Shown here: positions 1 to 9,640 of the stretch, one piece after another | How positions within the stretch are numbered: position 1 is the stretch's first letter | Layout: every line of letters starts with the position of its first letter | DNA from: Candidatus Jettenia sp. | GTDB lineage: Bacteria; Planctomycetota; Brocadiia; Brocadiales; Brocadiaceae | Direction: 5' to 3' | Length of the DNA stretch: 64,000 nt | Assembly: GCA_021650895.1 (NCBI GenBank) | Contig: CP091278.1 | Span: 587,659 to 651,658 of the forward strand | Program-made: the position numbers and the translations under genes | Notes under the pieces: generated by a model | The model's input: the letters and a program-made list of their open reading frames with translations, nothing else | The model's database searches: none | What the model was told of the DNA's origin: nothing

Positions 1-834
1 AATATCAACTTTAATTGTCTCGGTACCGCCAAGGCGTTCTAATTCTTTAGACTCAATAATACGCAATACTTTCGCCTGGATGGCTGCACTCATTTCCGAT
101 ATTTCATCCAAAAAGAAAGTGCCGCCGGCAGCTAGCTCAAAACGCCCCTTTTTAGTCTTTTCAGCACTGGTGAATGCACCCTTCTCATATCCGAATAATT
201 CACTCTCAAGTAAATTTTCAGGTATCGCAGCGCAATTCAACGTAATGAGAGGTCCTCCGGCTCTGTTACTATTGTAGTGAATTGCACGTGCAATTAACTC
301 TTTTCCCGTGCCACTTTCTCCGGTAATTAATACTGTTGAATCAGTCTTGGATACTTCTCCAACCAGCCTCAAAGCATCAGTAACTGCTGGAGAATTACCA
401 ATGATATTTGAGAAATTATATTGAGACTCGAGTGCCTGACGTAAGTTTTTATTCTCAATAGCTAAACTACTCATACGCAAGGCCCTCTTTACCGCGAGCT
501 TAAGTATCTCATTCTCAAAAGGAGTTGTAAGATAATCAAACACTCCTTCTTTCATTACATCAATTACTGATTCTACGGAACCGTATGCGGATAAAACGAT
601 GATAGGAAGGTCAGGTGTTTTGCTTTTAATTGCTCTTAAAAACTCAAGCCTTCCCACTTCTTGTACTTTCAGATCTGTAATTAATAGATGAAAACGCTCT
701 TTGTCTAAATAATCCATAGTTGTTACATAATCACTTGAAGTAACAACTTTTACATCTCTCATTTCATCAAAGACCATGGCAAGCACTCTTCTCATACGCT
801 CTTCGTCATCTGCAATTAAAATTCTGTAAGTCAT
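1..834 (-). CDS. Sigma54-dependent response regulator (NtrC family), 3' end cut by window edge
   Basis: Open frame from an ATG at 834 running off the left edge (278 codons visible). It has an N-terminal receiver domain (acidic ADDE near residues 9-12, phosphoacceptor Asp in LLITDLK) followed by a sigma54 AAA+ domain with Walker A GESGTGKE and Walker B FFLDEI. The protein should activate sigma54 RNA polymerase in response to a sensor kinase; the DNA-binding domain is outside the window. Two oddities are visible: the receiver motif normally ending in a conserved Lys reads DYLTTPF, and the sigma54-contacting loop reads GAFTSA instead of GAFTGA. It lies 108 bp downstream of the cytochrome b gene on the same strand, so it may regulate or be cotranscribed with the cytochrome module. 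Family is certain; target genes are not known. Confidence 0.93.
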   Translation of the reverse strand, partial: MTYRILIADDEERMRRVLAMVFDEMRDVKVVTSSDYVTTMDYLDKERFHLLITDLKVQEVGRLEFLRAIKSKTPDLPIIVLSAYGSVESVIDVMKEGVFDYLTTPFENEILKLAVKRALRMSSLAIENKNLRQALESQYNFSNIIGNSPAVTDALRLVGEVSKTDSTVLITGESGTGKELIARAIHYNSNRAGGPLITLNCAAIPENLLESELFGYEKGAFTSAEKTKKGRFELAAGGTFFLDEISEMSAAIQAKVLRIIESKELERLGGTETIKVDI

Positions 835-942
835 AATTACACCCTTATAAAAGCACTTGACGTACTTTAAAACTTATTTTAGACTTAACAGCTATAGCTT
901 GCTATTCATACGAACTTTATGGATATATTACTAAATCTGTAA

Positions 943-1791
943 TCATAAAGCCCAAACAAGAAGTGCTGAGAACATAAGGCCTGTCACTATAAGTCCGGTA
1001 ATCAAAATGGGAACCGCAAAAAGCCTGGTTAGAAAACTTACAAAAAGGGATGACGGGGCCACCTTTAAATTCTCTAATTGCTGCTGTTTTTCAAGTCTGT
1101 TAAACTGGTTTAAGCGTTCATGTTTAAATTCTTCTTCAGTTATTTTCCCGGTAAAAATAGATTCATCAACTGGCATTTTTTCAGGAAGCAAGTGAGTATG
1201 GAAAAAGTGAATAGTGAAAATAAATCCAGCAGCGAGGATAGCTTCGTATCGATGAATAATCAGCGCTATACTGGGAAGGTCTATAATACTTGCAACAGAA
1301 ACAGGGATAATTTTGGTGAATTGCACTGGGAACCAAAGAATTAACCCAGTAACAGCCATCACAAGCGTACCCCACATAAGCGACAGATATTCAAACTTCT
1401 CCCAGTATATCCATCTATCAAAATTCGGGCGCTTGCCAAGACCGAGAAACCACTTTACATCTCCAATGATATCAAAGATATCTCTTGGCTGTATAAGCAA
1501 GGAGTTTGGCCCCCAAAAGAAACCTTTTTTCTTTTGGACAGAAACGTTATAAAAAAGATAGATAAAATGGATAAATGCTGCAAAAAATGTAACCAAAGCA
1601 CAAATCCTATGGATGAATCCCGCTGTTGGATATCCTCCTAATAGCTCATATAGCCATCTTGCCCAATCATAGCCTCTAAATGCCAGAGGCATTCCTGTCA
1701 AAACAAGGCCAAAGAAACTAATAATAATTAAAAAATGGCAAAATCTATGTAAAAGACCAAATCGTAAATAATTAATGTTGCTCTTCATCAT
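943..1791 (-). CDS. Cytochrome b561/FdhI-type di-haem membrane subunit
   Basis: Protein of about 282 residues with four to five hydrophobic segments and His residues placed as in formate dehydrogenase gamma / Ni-Fe hydrogenase cytochrome b subunits (LHRFCHF near the start, FIHRI, HRYE, IHFFHTH). The family binds haem b and passes electrons between quinone and a periplasmic partner. The frame can open further upstream, but a purine-rich AAAGGGG lies directly before the ATG pair at 1791/1788, so I start there. The start overlaps the end of the upstream multihaem cytochrome gene by 20 bp, so the two are probably translationally coupled and form one complex, a quinol:cytochrome c-type module. The ligand assignments are inferred from family patterns. 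Confidence 0.85.
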   Translation of the reverse strand: MMKSNINYLRFGLLHRFCHFLIIISFFGLVLTGMPLAFRGYDWARWLYELLGGYPTAGFIHRICALVTFFAAFIHFIYLFYNVSVQKKKGFFWGPNSLLIQPRDIFDIIGDVKWFLGLGKRPNFDRWIYWEKFEYLSLMWGTLVMAVTGLILWFPVQFTKIIPVSVASIIDLPSIALIIHRYEAILAAGFIFTIHFFHTHLLPEKMPVDESIFTGKITEEEFKHERLNQFNRLEKQQQLENLKVAPSSLFVSFLTRLFAVPILITGLIVTGLMFSALLVWAL

Positions 1792-2818
1792 GCCCCTTTC
1801 TCTTGCATTCGTCTCTAACAGTTGCAAACCAAGTCAGTAAGGAATGGAGTCCGAAAGAAGAAAATGTAAACGCCAATATCCCTACGTACATCACAAACAC
1901 TATACATAAAATTGTTTGTGGATTCATAAGAACTTTTTTAAAATTTTCCGGATCATTACGCGCGTTCTTTAATGCTACCATCAGTTTCGTATAATAATTT
2001 ATATTTTTTATTTGAGGGTGCTCCACATGTTTGACAAAACTCGCATTTGCATTCGCATGACATTTTCCACATGTCTCTAAAATTCTATCCTTTCCAACTT
2101 TAGATTCCGGATCAGATGAATTTAATATGGTATGTTTACCATGACAATCAAAACATACCGGCACGTCTGTTGTTGTATACCCAAGAGCCGTAACTTGGCC
2201 ATGCGCATTATTCCTATAGCTGTCAAAATATTCTTCATGGCATGAGCCGCATGATTCAATGGTTAATTTTCTATGAAGTGGATCGGTACCTCTTGGCACA
2301 TCTCTTGGTGATTTCTCACCCAATGGTGAATAATGATAAGATAAACCAGCATGGCAGTCCTTACAAGTTGGTACATCTTTATTCTTTTGCTTCATCAATT
2401 TTACGTGACTACTTTGCAGGTATTCATCGGCCGGATCGTCATGGCAGAAGGTAATACAATCAACCGGTTTCAGATTTGGTTTGTGCCCTTCTGACAAATC
2501 TACCCCATCCAAATCCTGATGACAATCAATACAAAAGAAATCCTCGCCGCCATGTGCAGATGCCTTAAAAGTGGGTTCATCAATCAACATTGGAACCACT
2601 TTAATCTCACCCGTAATTGGGTCTATTTTTGCTTTTTCGGCTACTTTTAATTTTTCTGGCTTCGTATGACATTCAATACAAGGGCCATTATCGCCTGCAA
2701 AAAGTATTGCAGGCGATAAGGCAAAACAAAATGGGATTGTCATGAGTACCGACAATCTAAACATTCTTAAACTTGAAAAAAATTCTTTCTTCAAGTTTTT
2801 TTTTGGATAATAACCCAT
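1772..2818 (-). CDS. Membrane-anchored multihaem cytochrome c (seven haem motifs)
   Basis: 348 residues with a short basic leader, a hydrophobic export segment (about 20-41), then haem c motifs at about residues 47, 96, 152, 190, 222 and 250 (CIECH, CIDCH, CKDCH, CGSCH, CFDCH, CGKCH). At 121-126 there is an unusual CITFCH motif with three residues between the cysteines. A transmembrane helix lies near 303-330, giving a periplasmic domain anchored at its C-terminus. A good ribosome site (GGGGAGGAG) precedes the ATG. It sits between a c554-like cytochrome gene and a cytochrome b561-type subunit that overlaps its 3' end, which suggests an electron-transfer complex between the quinone pool and soluble cytochrome. 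The exact redox partner cannot be read from the sequence. Confidence 0.88.
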   Translation of the reverse strand: MGYYPKKNLKKEFFSSLRMFRLSVLMTIPFCFALSPAILFAGDNGPCIECHTKPEKLKVAEKAKIDPITGEIKVVPMLIDEPTFKASAHGGEDFFCIDCHQDLDGVDLSEGHKPNLKPVDCITFCHDDPADEYLQSSHVKLMKQKNKDVPTCKDCHAGLSYHYSPLGEKSPRDVPRGTDPLHRKLTIESCGSCHEEYFDSYRNNAHGQVTALGYTTTDVPVCFDCHGKHTILNSSDPESKVGKDRILETCGKCHANANASFVKHVEHPQIKNINYYTKLMVALKNARNDPENFKKVLMNPQTILCIVFVMYVGILAFTFSSFGLHSLLTWFATVRDECKRKGHDEEQH

Positions 2819-2926
2819 CTTACGGACTCCTCCCCAAGCTATTAACAGTATTTATCAACTTATGTATCTTATCGATCTAAGATAATTTAAAGTTGAAGAT
2901 TGATCCATAACCCTCAATCTAAAATT

Positions 2927-3637
2927 TTAGTCCTTCTTTTTTATTTGTTTTATCGGTGTATTTAAAATCTCATCCTTTGGTAGTATATTAGCCCATTTCT
3001 TTTTATCTTCTGGAGAAAGCTTTTTGATTGCTATATCAATTTCATCCTCGTCACGATGATCATCTTTCTTAAAATAATCTTTATAATCCATCACCTTATC
3101 GGTTTTTGGACATTTATCCTTAGCATCCTTGCTCTCCCAGTGACATTTTAAACACTGCTCTTTCACAGTTGCAGGTCCATTAATCCCGGCAACGATTAAA
3201 CCAGCATCATATTGTACTTTTCGAGCCATAAAGGGGTCTTTCTTTAATAACTCTTTAAACGCATCTTTACCTTTTCCCAAATAGTTCTCTTTTACTTTCT
3301 TATACTCTGAACCGGCGCCATGACAGGCTTCGCATTGGACATTCGGTAAATATTTTTTTCCTGCCTCCGCAATCTTCTCTCCAAAGGCAGTTGCATGGCA
3401 TTTTAAACATTCTGGATTTTCAGCATCAGGAGTTCCCTTTAACCTTTTTTCCCATGTATTTGAATGTAATCTTTCTTTATATTCTTCTCCTTCAAAGCAA
3501 CCTTTACTCATATGACATTTACAGCCACTATTGCTAACATATTCTGCCCCTACAGATAAAGCAGGTAGTGAAAAAGCTAACGAGCACAAAGAAACTACAA
3601 CACCCCCCAAAAAAGTCATCCTCTTACTACTTAACAT
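2927..3637 (-). CDS. Periplasmic cytochrome c554-like multihaem protein
   Basis: 236 residues from the ATG at 3637, which has a strong site AAAGGAGAG six bases upstream; an upstream in-frame ATG at 3655 lacks one. A signal peptide covers about residues 1-31. Three standard haem motifs are seen: CLKCH (77-81), CEACH (102-106) and CLKCH (162-166). A fourth site where c554 proteins carry their first CXXCH reads CKCH (39-42), with one residue between the cysteines. The C-terminal part is highly charged. It is the first gene of a probable operon with the membrane multihaem cytochrome and cytochrome b that follow. Electron carrier is the likely role; whether a fourth haem is attached is open. Confidence 0.85.
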   Translation of the reverse strand: MLSSKRMTFLGGVVVSLCSLAFSLPALSVGAEYVSNSGCKCHMSKGCFEGEEYKERLHSNTWEKRLKGTPDAENPECLKCHATAFGEKIAEAGKKYLPNVQCEACHGAGSEYKKVKENYLGKGKDAFKELLKKDPFMARKVQYDAGLIVAGINGPATVKEQCLKCHWESKDAKDKCPKTDKVMDYKDYFKKDDHRDEDEIDIAIKKLSPEDKKKWANILPKDEILNTPIKQIKKKD

Positions 3638-4215
3638 TAAACTCTCCTTTCCCATATCAATGTAATAAATAACAGATACAAAACTTCACCTTCAACTTCT
3701 CAACTACAAAGAATCTCGCTAATTTATGTTACTGCAACCTAATCATATCGCACTATAGACAAATCAAAAACTTATTTGAATATAACGTTTTTATTGTTTA
3801 ATTTATTGCGGTTAAATTATTAGAATATATTATAATTTCAGAAGAGGCTAAAACATTATCTAAAAGGTGATAAATGTTTATTTGAGATCATTTTAAAATA
3901 AGTTTGTATGGGTTAAAAAACCATCTTAACTGTTGATTTCAGAAAATGTATTGTAGCGTAATTGTAAGAAACATAACTTAGCATGCTTTTTTTATAGTGT
4001 CAAGCAAAAATTGTTTTAATAAATAGCTGAAGAATTCATCAAAGATTTATTTTTCTCATACTTAAATTACCTGAAAACGCTATATCAGGAGGAAAAAAAC
4101 AGAGGCATTGGTAAAGACACAAAATAGGAAATTTCTAGGGTGCTTAGGAGGAATACTTTTTGGAATGCTTCGTTGAAATGTTTATTGATGAGGAATCAAA
4201 ATAAAAACTGGAACA
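3638..4215. other. Intergenic region without a recognised gene
   Basis: AT-rich gap between the accC stop and the c554-like cytochrome start. I searched both strands by eye for a sigma54 -24/-12 element (GG-N10-GC), given the nearby NtrC-family regulator, and found none convincing. No RNA gene or clear hairpin is seen. It should contain the promoter of the cytochrome operon. Confidence 0.5.
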
Positions 4216-5565
4216 TTAGCCTTTTGACAGAAAATTCTCTACAAAATTTGTATTGATATTTCCTGTTGCAAATTGTGGATGGTTCATTAACTCTAAATTT
4301 AATGGAATGGTTGTCTTAATACCTTCAATAACGTATTCACTCAATGCCCTTCTCATACAAGCAATTGCCTCCTCTCTTGTCCTTTGATGGACGATCAACT
4401 TTGATATTAAAGAATCATAATAAGGAGGGATTTCATACCCAGAGTGTACATGGGAATCCACCCTTACTCCACGTCCGCCTGGGGGATTATATTTAGTAAT
4501 TTTACCAGGTTGGGGTCTAAATCCATTGTAAGGGTCTTCTGCATAAATGCGGCACTCGATTGAAACCCCTTGGTTTCGAATCTTTCTTTGTTTTATATTA
4601 AATCGCTCACCATGGGCAACCCTTATTTGTTGTTTAACCAAATCGATACCAGTAACCATTTCGGTAACAGGGTGTTCTACTTGTAAACGTGTATTCACTT
4701 CTATAAAATAAAAATTACCTTCATTATTATCTACTAAGAATTCAACCGTACCTGCATTTTTATAGTGTACGGCTCTTGCTATCTTAATTGCAGCTTTGCA
4801 TATTTCCTCACGTAAACGTTCAGAAATTGCAGGAGAAGGGGATTCTTCCACAATCTTCTGATGTCTACGTTGTAAGGTGCAGTCCCTTTCACCCAGATGA
4901 ATAATATTACCGTAGTTATCGCCAAATATTTGTACTTCTACATGACGTGTATTTTCTATGTATTTTTCTATATAAATAGATGGGTCTTTAAAAGCAGCTT
5001 CTGCTTCCCGTTGCGCAACTCCTAAAGAATTGACAAGGCTTATATCATTATGCGCAACACGCATTCCACGTCCACCTCCACCAGCAGAGGCTTTAATAAT
5101 TACAGGATAGCCAATCTTATGCGCGACATCGAGAGCTTGCTGTTGACTTTTTATAACCGATTCGCTTCCCGGAACGACAGGAACTTTATTAGCAATAGCG
5201 AGCTTCCTAGCCTCGGTCTTATTCCCAAGCTTCTTTAACATTTCCGATTTAGGACCTATAAATACGATATTAGAAGATTCACATACCTCGGCAAAATGAC
5301 TCACTTCTGATAAAAAACCATATCCTGGATGAATAGCCTCGATATCAGTTATCTCTGCTGCACTAATTATGCTTGGAATATTCAGATAACTTAAATCTGC
5401 TTCGGGAGGACCAACACATACGGTAATATCCGCTTGTTTCAAGTACATTGCATGTTCATCAGCCTTAGAGCATATAGCAACGGTTTCGATACCCATTTCG
5501 CGACATGCCCGAATAATTCGCAAGGCAATTTCACCCCGATTTGCAATCATTATTCTAGAAAACAT
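4216..5565 (-). CDS. accC: Biotin carboxylase subunit of acetyl-CoA carboxylase
   Basis: 449 residues, the usual AccC length. It carboxylates biotin on the carrier protein using ATP and bicarbonate, the first half-reaction of malonyl-CoA formation for fatty acid synthesis in the cytoplasm. Visible landmarks are the N-terminal [10 protein letters not shown], the ATP-grasp glycine-rich loop [12 protein letters not shown], the [14 protein letters not shown] segment, the biotin-site [11 protein letters not shown] and [16 protein letters not shown], and the C-terminal biotin carboxylase domain. It starts 59 bp after the accB stop on the same strand, the classical accB-accC arrangement. No key residue is missing. 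Confidence 0.97.
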   Translation of the reverse strand: MFSRIMIANRGEIALRIIRACREMGIETVAICSKADEHAMYLKQADITVCVGPPEADLSYLNIPSIISAAEITDIEAIHPGYGFLSEVSHFAEVCESSNIVFIGPKSEMLKKLGNKTEARKLAIANKVPVVPGSESVIKSQQQALDVAHKIGYPVIIKASAGGGGRGMRVAHNDISLVNSLGVAQREAEAAFKDPSIYIEKYIENTRHVEVQIFGDNYGNIIHLGERDCTLQRRHQKIVEESPSPAISERLREEICKAAIKIARAVHYKNAGTVEFLVDNNEGNFYFIEVNTRLQVEHPVTEMVTGIDLVKQQIRVAHGERFNIKQRKIRNQGVSIECRIYAEDPYNGFRPQPGKITKYNPPGGRGVRVDSHVHSGYEIPPYYDSLISKLIVHQRTREEAIACMRRALSEYVIEGIKTTIPLNLELMNHPQFATGNINTNFVENFLSKG

Positions 5566-5624
5566 AGATCTTAGTATCTTTCATTAATTATCAATTATCC
5601 ATATGCAATTTACTATCGTACTAA

Positions 5625-6092
5625 TTATGCCGTTCTTGTCGAGGGTTTAACACGGAATAGAGGTTGGCCAAATTCCACGGCTTCTCCATCGTTTGCATAA
5701 ACATCAACAATCTCACCAACTGTTTCTGCTTTCACCTCGTTCATTATTTTCATCGCTTCAATAATACAAACAACGGTTTCTTCATTTACCGTATCTCCAA
5801 CATTAATACAAGGATCTGCACCGGGGGAGCTCGCTCGGTAAAAAGTTCCTACCATAGGAGAAATAATATCTACAAAATTCTCACTTTCCTTTGATAATAC
5901 ATACGATGAATGTTCTTGTTCTATTTTTGCGGGGTGTATTGGAGATGCAGTTACTGACGAAATTGCAGGAACATACCCCCCTTCTCTTTTCTTTATCCTT
6001 ATTTTAGTTACATCTTCTTGAATTTCAATTTCAGACAATTCATTTTCATTCATGATTGAAATTAATTGCTTTACCTTGTCTATAATGCTCAT
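5625..6092 (-). CDS. accB: Biotin carboxyl carrier protein of acetyl-CoA carboxylase
   Basis: 155 residues: a charged N-terminal helix region, a Pro/Ala/Ser linker and a C-terminal biotinyl domain with the biotinylation site EAMKIMNE (Lys near residue 116) and the family-typical SPMVGTFYRASSPGADP segment. It carries biotin between AccC and the carboxyltransferase. It lies directly upstream of accC and downstream of the M24 peptidase gene. In many genomes efp sits between pepQ and accB; here there is only a 214-bp gap with no efp, which is notable because a deoxyhypusine-synthase homologue lies 3.5 kb away. Confidence 0.96.
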   Translation of the reverse strand: MSIIDKVKQLISIMNENELSEIEIQEDVTKIRIKKREGGYVPAISSVTASPIHPAKIEQEHSSYVLSKESENFVDIISPMVGTFYRASSPGADPCINVGDTVNEETVVCIIEAMKIMNEVKAETVGEIVDVYANDGEAVEFGQPLFRVKPSTRTA

Positions 6093-6306
6093 TCTTTATT
6101 CCTTTGTGGAGTTTACTTTTTAATTATTAAACAGGAAAGCCCACAATTAATCTATAAATTATGTAAAAGGGTATAATCCCTTATTATATATTGGTTGTAA
6201 AAATGAAAAGAAAAAAGATTGGAACGTAATGATGGGTTATACTGGTTAGTTTAATACATAAATTTGTGATTTTCGCAATAATATTCTGATGGTCATCATT
6301 TCTTGT

Positions 6307-7377
6307 TTACCGATAAACATCTGTTATTTTTTTAGGTAAATGGCTCAAAATATTACAACTATCTGCAGTTACTAAAACTATATCTTCTATACGAACACCT
6401 CCCCACTCCGGGATATAAATACCAGGCTCTACGGTAAACACCATACCCTCCTCTAATATTTCTTTACTTCTCTTATTAATAACAGGGCCTTCATGAACCT
6501 CAAGCCCAATGCCATGCCCTAATCCATGACCAAAACACTTCCCAAATCCTTTTTTTTCTATATAGCTCCTCGCTATGCTATCTATATCCTTCGCTATTCT
6601 ACCTGGTTTCACTTTATCAATTGCAAAACATTGTGCATCCAGTACAATTTGGTATATTTCCCTTAATTTTTGGGATATTTTATCTGTAAACGTAACCCTT
6701 GTCAAGTCTGAATTATAAAACTGAAAACGAGCGCCCCAATCTATTAAAACACTATCATTATCTTGTATCTGCCTATCTGTTGTATGAGCATGTGGCTTTG
6801 ATGCGTGTGAGCTAGCAGCACAAATTATTTCAAAAGAACTTCTCTCGCCGCCTTGATTCCTTATTTCAAACTCTAAAACATCTGCTAAATTCTTTTCTGA
6901 GAAACCCGCTCTTATTTTCTTTCTAATATTATTATATGCCTTTTCTGCAATATCGATAGCTTGCTGTATCTTTTTAATTTCTTCCTGTGTCTTCCGTTTT
7001 CGATATTTTTCAATAATTCCTTGTATCGGCAGAATATGAATCCCTTTTACTGTATCTTTAATCTCATAATATTGATTTACTGTAAGGTGTAAGGATTCAA
7101 TATATAATTTTTTTATATGAAGCTGCTTTAGCTTACCACAAATTGTTCGTATTAAGGAAACTTTTCTTTCAATAATATTAACCCAAGGAATATCTTGTTG
7201 AGCCTGTTCAACATACCTAAAATCTGTAAACAAATAATTATTATCCGGTGTAATCAAAAGGATACTTTCGGAACCGGTAAAATTCGTGAGATAATGGATG
7301 TTTATTTCATTCGTAATTAAAAAACCATCTACCCCATCCCTTGTTAATTTCCCTTTCAATTCATTCAAATTTTCCAT
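6307..7377 (-). CDS. Xaa-Pro aminopeptidase / M24 family metallopeptidase
   Basis: 356 residues from the ATG at 7377; the frame extends upstream only with TTG codons. It has an N-terminal creatinase-like domain (about 1-130) and a C-terminal pita-bread M24 domain. Metal ligands of the family are visible: DWGARFQFYNSDLTR (two Asp), HGLGHGIGLEVHE (His), FTVEPGIY (Glu) and GVRIEDIVLV (Glu). It removes N-terminal residues preceding proline or cleaves X-Pro dipeptides in the cytoplasm. It lies between dnaA (40 bp upstream) and accB on the same strand, the usual pepQ-accBC neighbourhood. Confidence 0.93.
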   Translation of the reverse strand: MENLNELKGKLTRDGVDGFLITNEINIHYLTNFTGSESILLITPDNNYLFTDFRYVEQAQQDIPWVNIIERKVSLIRTICGKLKQLHIKKLYIESLHLTVNQYYEIKDTVKGIHILPIQGIIEKYRKRKTQEEIKKIQQAIDIAEKAYNNIRKKIRAGFSEKNLADVLEFEIRNQGGERSSFEIICAASSHASKPHAHTTDRQIQDNDSVLIDWGARFQFYNSDLTRVTFTDKISQKLREIYQIVLDAQCFAIDKVKPGRIAKDIDSIARSYIEKKGFGKCFGHGLGHGIGLEVHEGPVINKRSKEILEEGMVFTVEPGIYIPEWGGVRIEDIVLVTADSCNILSHLPKKITDVYR

Positions 7378-7416
7378 AATATGCAACAAGCCCAACAAAA
7401 ATGAATCAGATGGAGA

Positions 7417-8769
7417 TTATCTTTTTTGTTTTTTTATTCTTTCTATTAGCATCTCTACAAATAGCTTAAATTGTTTATCACTATCAATTTGTTCTTTTAC
7501 CTTCTTTATAGCAAACATAACCGTAGAATGTTTCTTGCTATTAAAGTAATTCCCAATTTGCTGATATGACCAATTCAGGAGTATCTTTATCAAATACATA
7601 CATACCTGACGCGGAAAAGAAATAGATTTCATTTTTTTATTTGAATGGAGTTCACTTCGTGATATGTTGAAATAGGTGAGAATTTCTTCCTCTATTTCAT
7701 TCACTTTAATAACCTTTCCTTCATTATAGAAAAATTCACCCAAAACTTCGTTCGCTAATTGAAGGTCTATTTTTTTCTCATTAAATTTTGCATGTGCAGA
7801 TAGTGTTGTCAATGCGCTTTCAACTTCTCTCACATTATCATCAAATTTCTCTGCAATAAATTCCAAAACATCTTCTGAAAAATGTACGTCAAATTTTGCA
7901 GCTTTTGACCTTAAGATTAAAAGTCTCATAGCATATTCAGGTTTATCTATTTTTGTAATCATGCCAGACATAAATCGACTTGCAAGGTTCTCTTTCAACT
8001 GTGCAATCATTTTCGGGTGGGCATCACTTGCAAATATAATTTTCTTGGATAATTCATATAATGCATTAAAAGTATGGAGAAACTCCTCTTGCACCCCTTG
8101 TTTATTAGAAAGAAAATGAACGTCATCTATGAGGAACATATCAACATTTCTAAATTTTTGCCGAAACGCTTCCATCTTTCCTTTTTGTAACGAATAAATG
8201 AATTCATTCGTCCACTTCTCCGCCGTCATATATACAGCATTTATATTTTGTTCCTCTTTTACACGGTTCCAAACCCCTTGGAGTATATGGGTTTTTCCAA
8301 CGCCAACAGGACCATGGATAAAAAGAGGATTAAAAGCAGGATGTTTATCATTTACCATTTCCAGGGATGCAGTATACGCAAGCCTGTTATTCGGGCCAAC
8401 GATAAAATCCTCTAACTTCAGAACCCTATTTACTTGTAAAGGTTTCTTATTTATTTCTGTTTTCTTATCAGGCAAAGAGATATTTGTTGTGGATAAGCCA
8501 TTTTCTCTTTCATCGCTTTTTAGGATAGAGAATTTAATATTCAAGTCCTTATTATTTATTAGCTTTCCAATACCTTCTCTCAACACACTTGAAAAATTCT
8601 CTTGCAGCCACACTTGAGTAAAGACATTCGGTACTACAATATTTGCATAATCATGGTCTAAAGACTCAAGTCTCGTATTCTTAAACCACAGGTTAAATCG
8701 CAATGGTCCTACCTTTTCCCGAATATTTTGAAGAACATCGTCCCAGATTTTTATATAAGATTCTACCAT
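7417..8769 (-). CDS. dnaA: Chromosomal replication initiator DnaA
   Basis: 450 residues with all four DnaA domains: N-terminal domain (WDDVLQNIREKVGPLRFNLW), a linker, AAA+ domain with Walker A GPVGVGKTH, Walker B MFLIDDVHFL and the sensor/arginine-finger region ASRFMSGM, and C-terminal DNA-binding domain ending in the signature STVMFAIKKVKEQI. The linker contains a stretch whose DNA carries a DnaA-box-like TGTGGATAA on the plus strand near 8488. It opens replication at oriC. AT-rich sequence upstream of the start (8770-9490) may be the origin. Domain IV reads FNSKKHSTVMFA, slightly diverged from the usual GGRDHSTV, but complete. Confidence 0.97.
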   Translation of the reverse strand: MVESYIKIWDDVLQNIREKVGPLRFNLWFKNTRLESLDHDYANIVVPNVFTQVWLQENFSSVLREGIGKLINNKDLNIKFSILKSDERENGLSTTNISLPDKKTEINKKPLQVNRVLKLEDFIVGPNNRLAYTASLEMVNDKHPAFNPLFIHGPVGVGKTHILQGVWNRVKEEQNINAVYMTAEKWTNEFIYSLQKGKMEAFRQKFRNVDMFLIDDVHFLSNKQGVQEEFLHTFNALYELSKKIIFASDAHPKMIAQLKENLASRFMSGMITKIDKPEYAMRLLILRSKAAKFDVHFSEDVLEFIAEKFDDNVREVESALTTLSAHAKFNEKKIDLQLANEVLGEFFYNEGKVIKVNEIEEEILTYFNISRSELHSNKKMKSISFPRQVCMYLIKILLNWSYQQIGNYFNSKKHSTVMFAIKKVKEQIDSDKQFKLFVEMLIERIKKQKR

Positions 8770-9490
8770 TACTACCCCTTCATTGAGTTGATAAGAAATT
8801 TGTTCTTGAAATGGATTAAAATTACACTTGAAGAGTGGCGATATTAGCAGAAGGAGTTACACGTGTCAAAAAAAAAAGAAATCCTTATTTGTAAAATGTT
8901 TTTGGCACATCATCATAATGTACGTAACACTCGAATGAATAATGTAATTAAAAAGATGAAAAGTCTTCAAGTGAATGATAAATAATTTTCAAAAAAATTT
9001 ATTTATTAAGTATTGTTTTTTCCTATAAAAAAGTATAACTTTTGTAATCTTATATTAAATTGAAACTTAGATACATTTAACCTTGTTATGCCCTCCCTGT
9101 CTTGCACAAATTCATTTATATAATAGAAATCTTTTCATCCTAAATTTATTAATAGTGACGAATAGAATTGTGGATAACTTGTTGATTATTAGTTGATTAA
9201 CGAAAGCGGTTATAAATGTAACATGCTATATTCATTATATATATAATCATGTTCATTTATTCTTTATTCATTATTTTACAATGTTGATAACGTACCTGCT
9301 AAATATATCATCAAATATCTATGTTTTTATAAAAACATAGATGATAAAAGAGGAATTTAATTAATTTAAATTTTCGAATAAGTATATTTAATTCAGATAG
9401 GTAATAAATGGTGCTGTTATCTGGTATGGAGATGAAAGTTTTCCCTTATACTCTTTCTATAAAATAAAGAAATAAGGCGATAGGTATAAA
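8770..9490. other. AT-rich region upstream of dnaA, possible oriC
   Basis: About 720 bp without a credible gene and very AT-rich. One perfect DnaA box (TGTGGATAA, the complement of TTATCCACA) is at 9169-9177, near-matches are at 9182-9190 and 9282-9290, and an alternating AT run (ATTATATATATAAT) lies near 9235-9247. A perfect 22-bp palindrome at 9319-9340 is framed by TATCATC and GATGATA arms. Location next to dnaA fits an origin, but box density is low and some planctomycetes do not place oriC at dnaA, so this is tentative. Confidence 0.4.
9308..9347. repeat. Long palindrome in the dnaA upstream region
   Basis: CTATGTTTTTA is followed immediately by its complement TAAAAACATAG (9319-9340), and the flanks TATCATC (from 9307) and GATGATA (to 9347) extend the pairing with a small asymmetric bulge. 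It could be an operator, a cruciform-forming origin element or a terminator; there is no gene ending just before it on the plus strand. Confidence 0.7.
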
Positions 9491-9640
9491 ATTAATGAAA
9501 TTAAATACGTATGAAGCAACGAAAAGTTTATTCGCTAATTCACAAAAAAACTCTAACATTGAACTGTTTAACGATGAGTATAGCAAGCGGTACATGTATG
9601 TTAACTTACCATACAACAACTATAGCTTCTTGAGGAGGGT

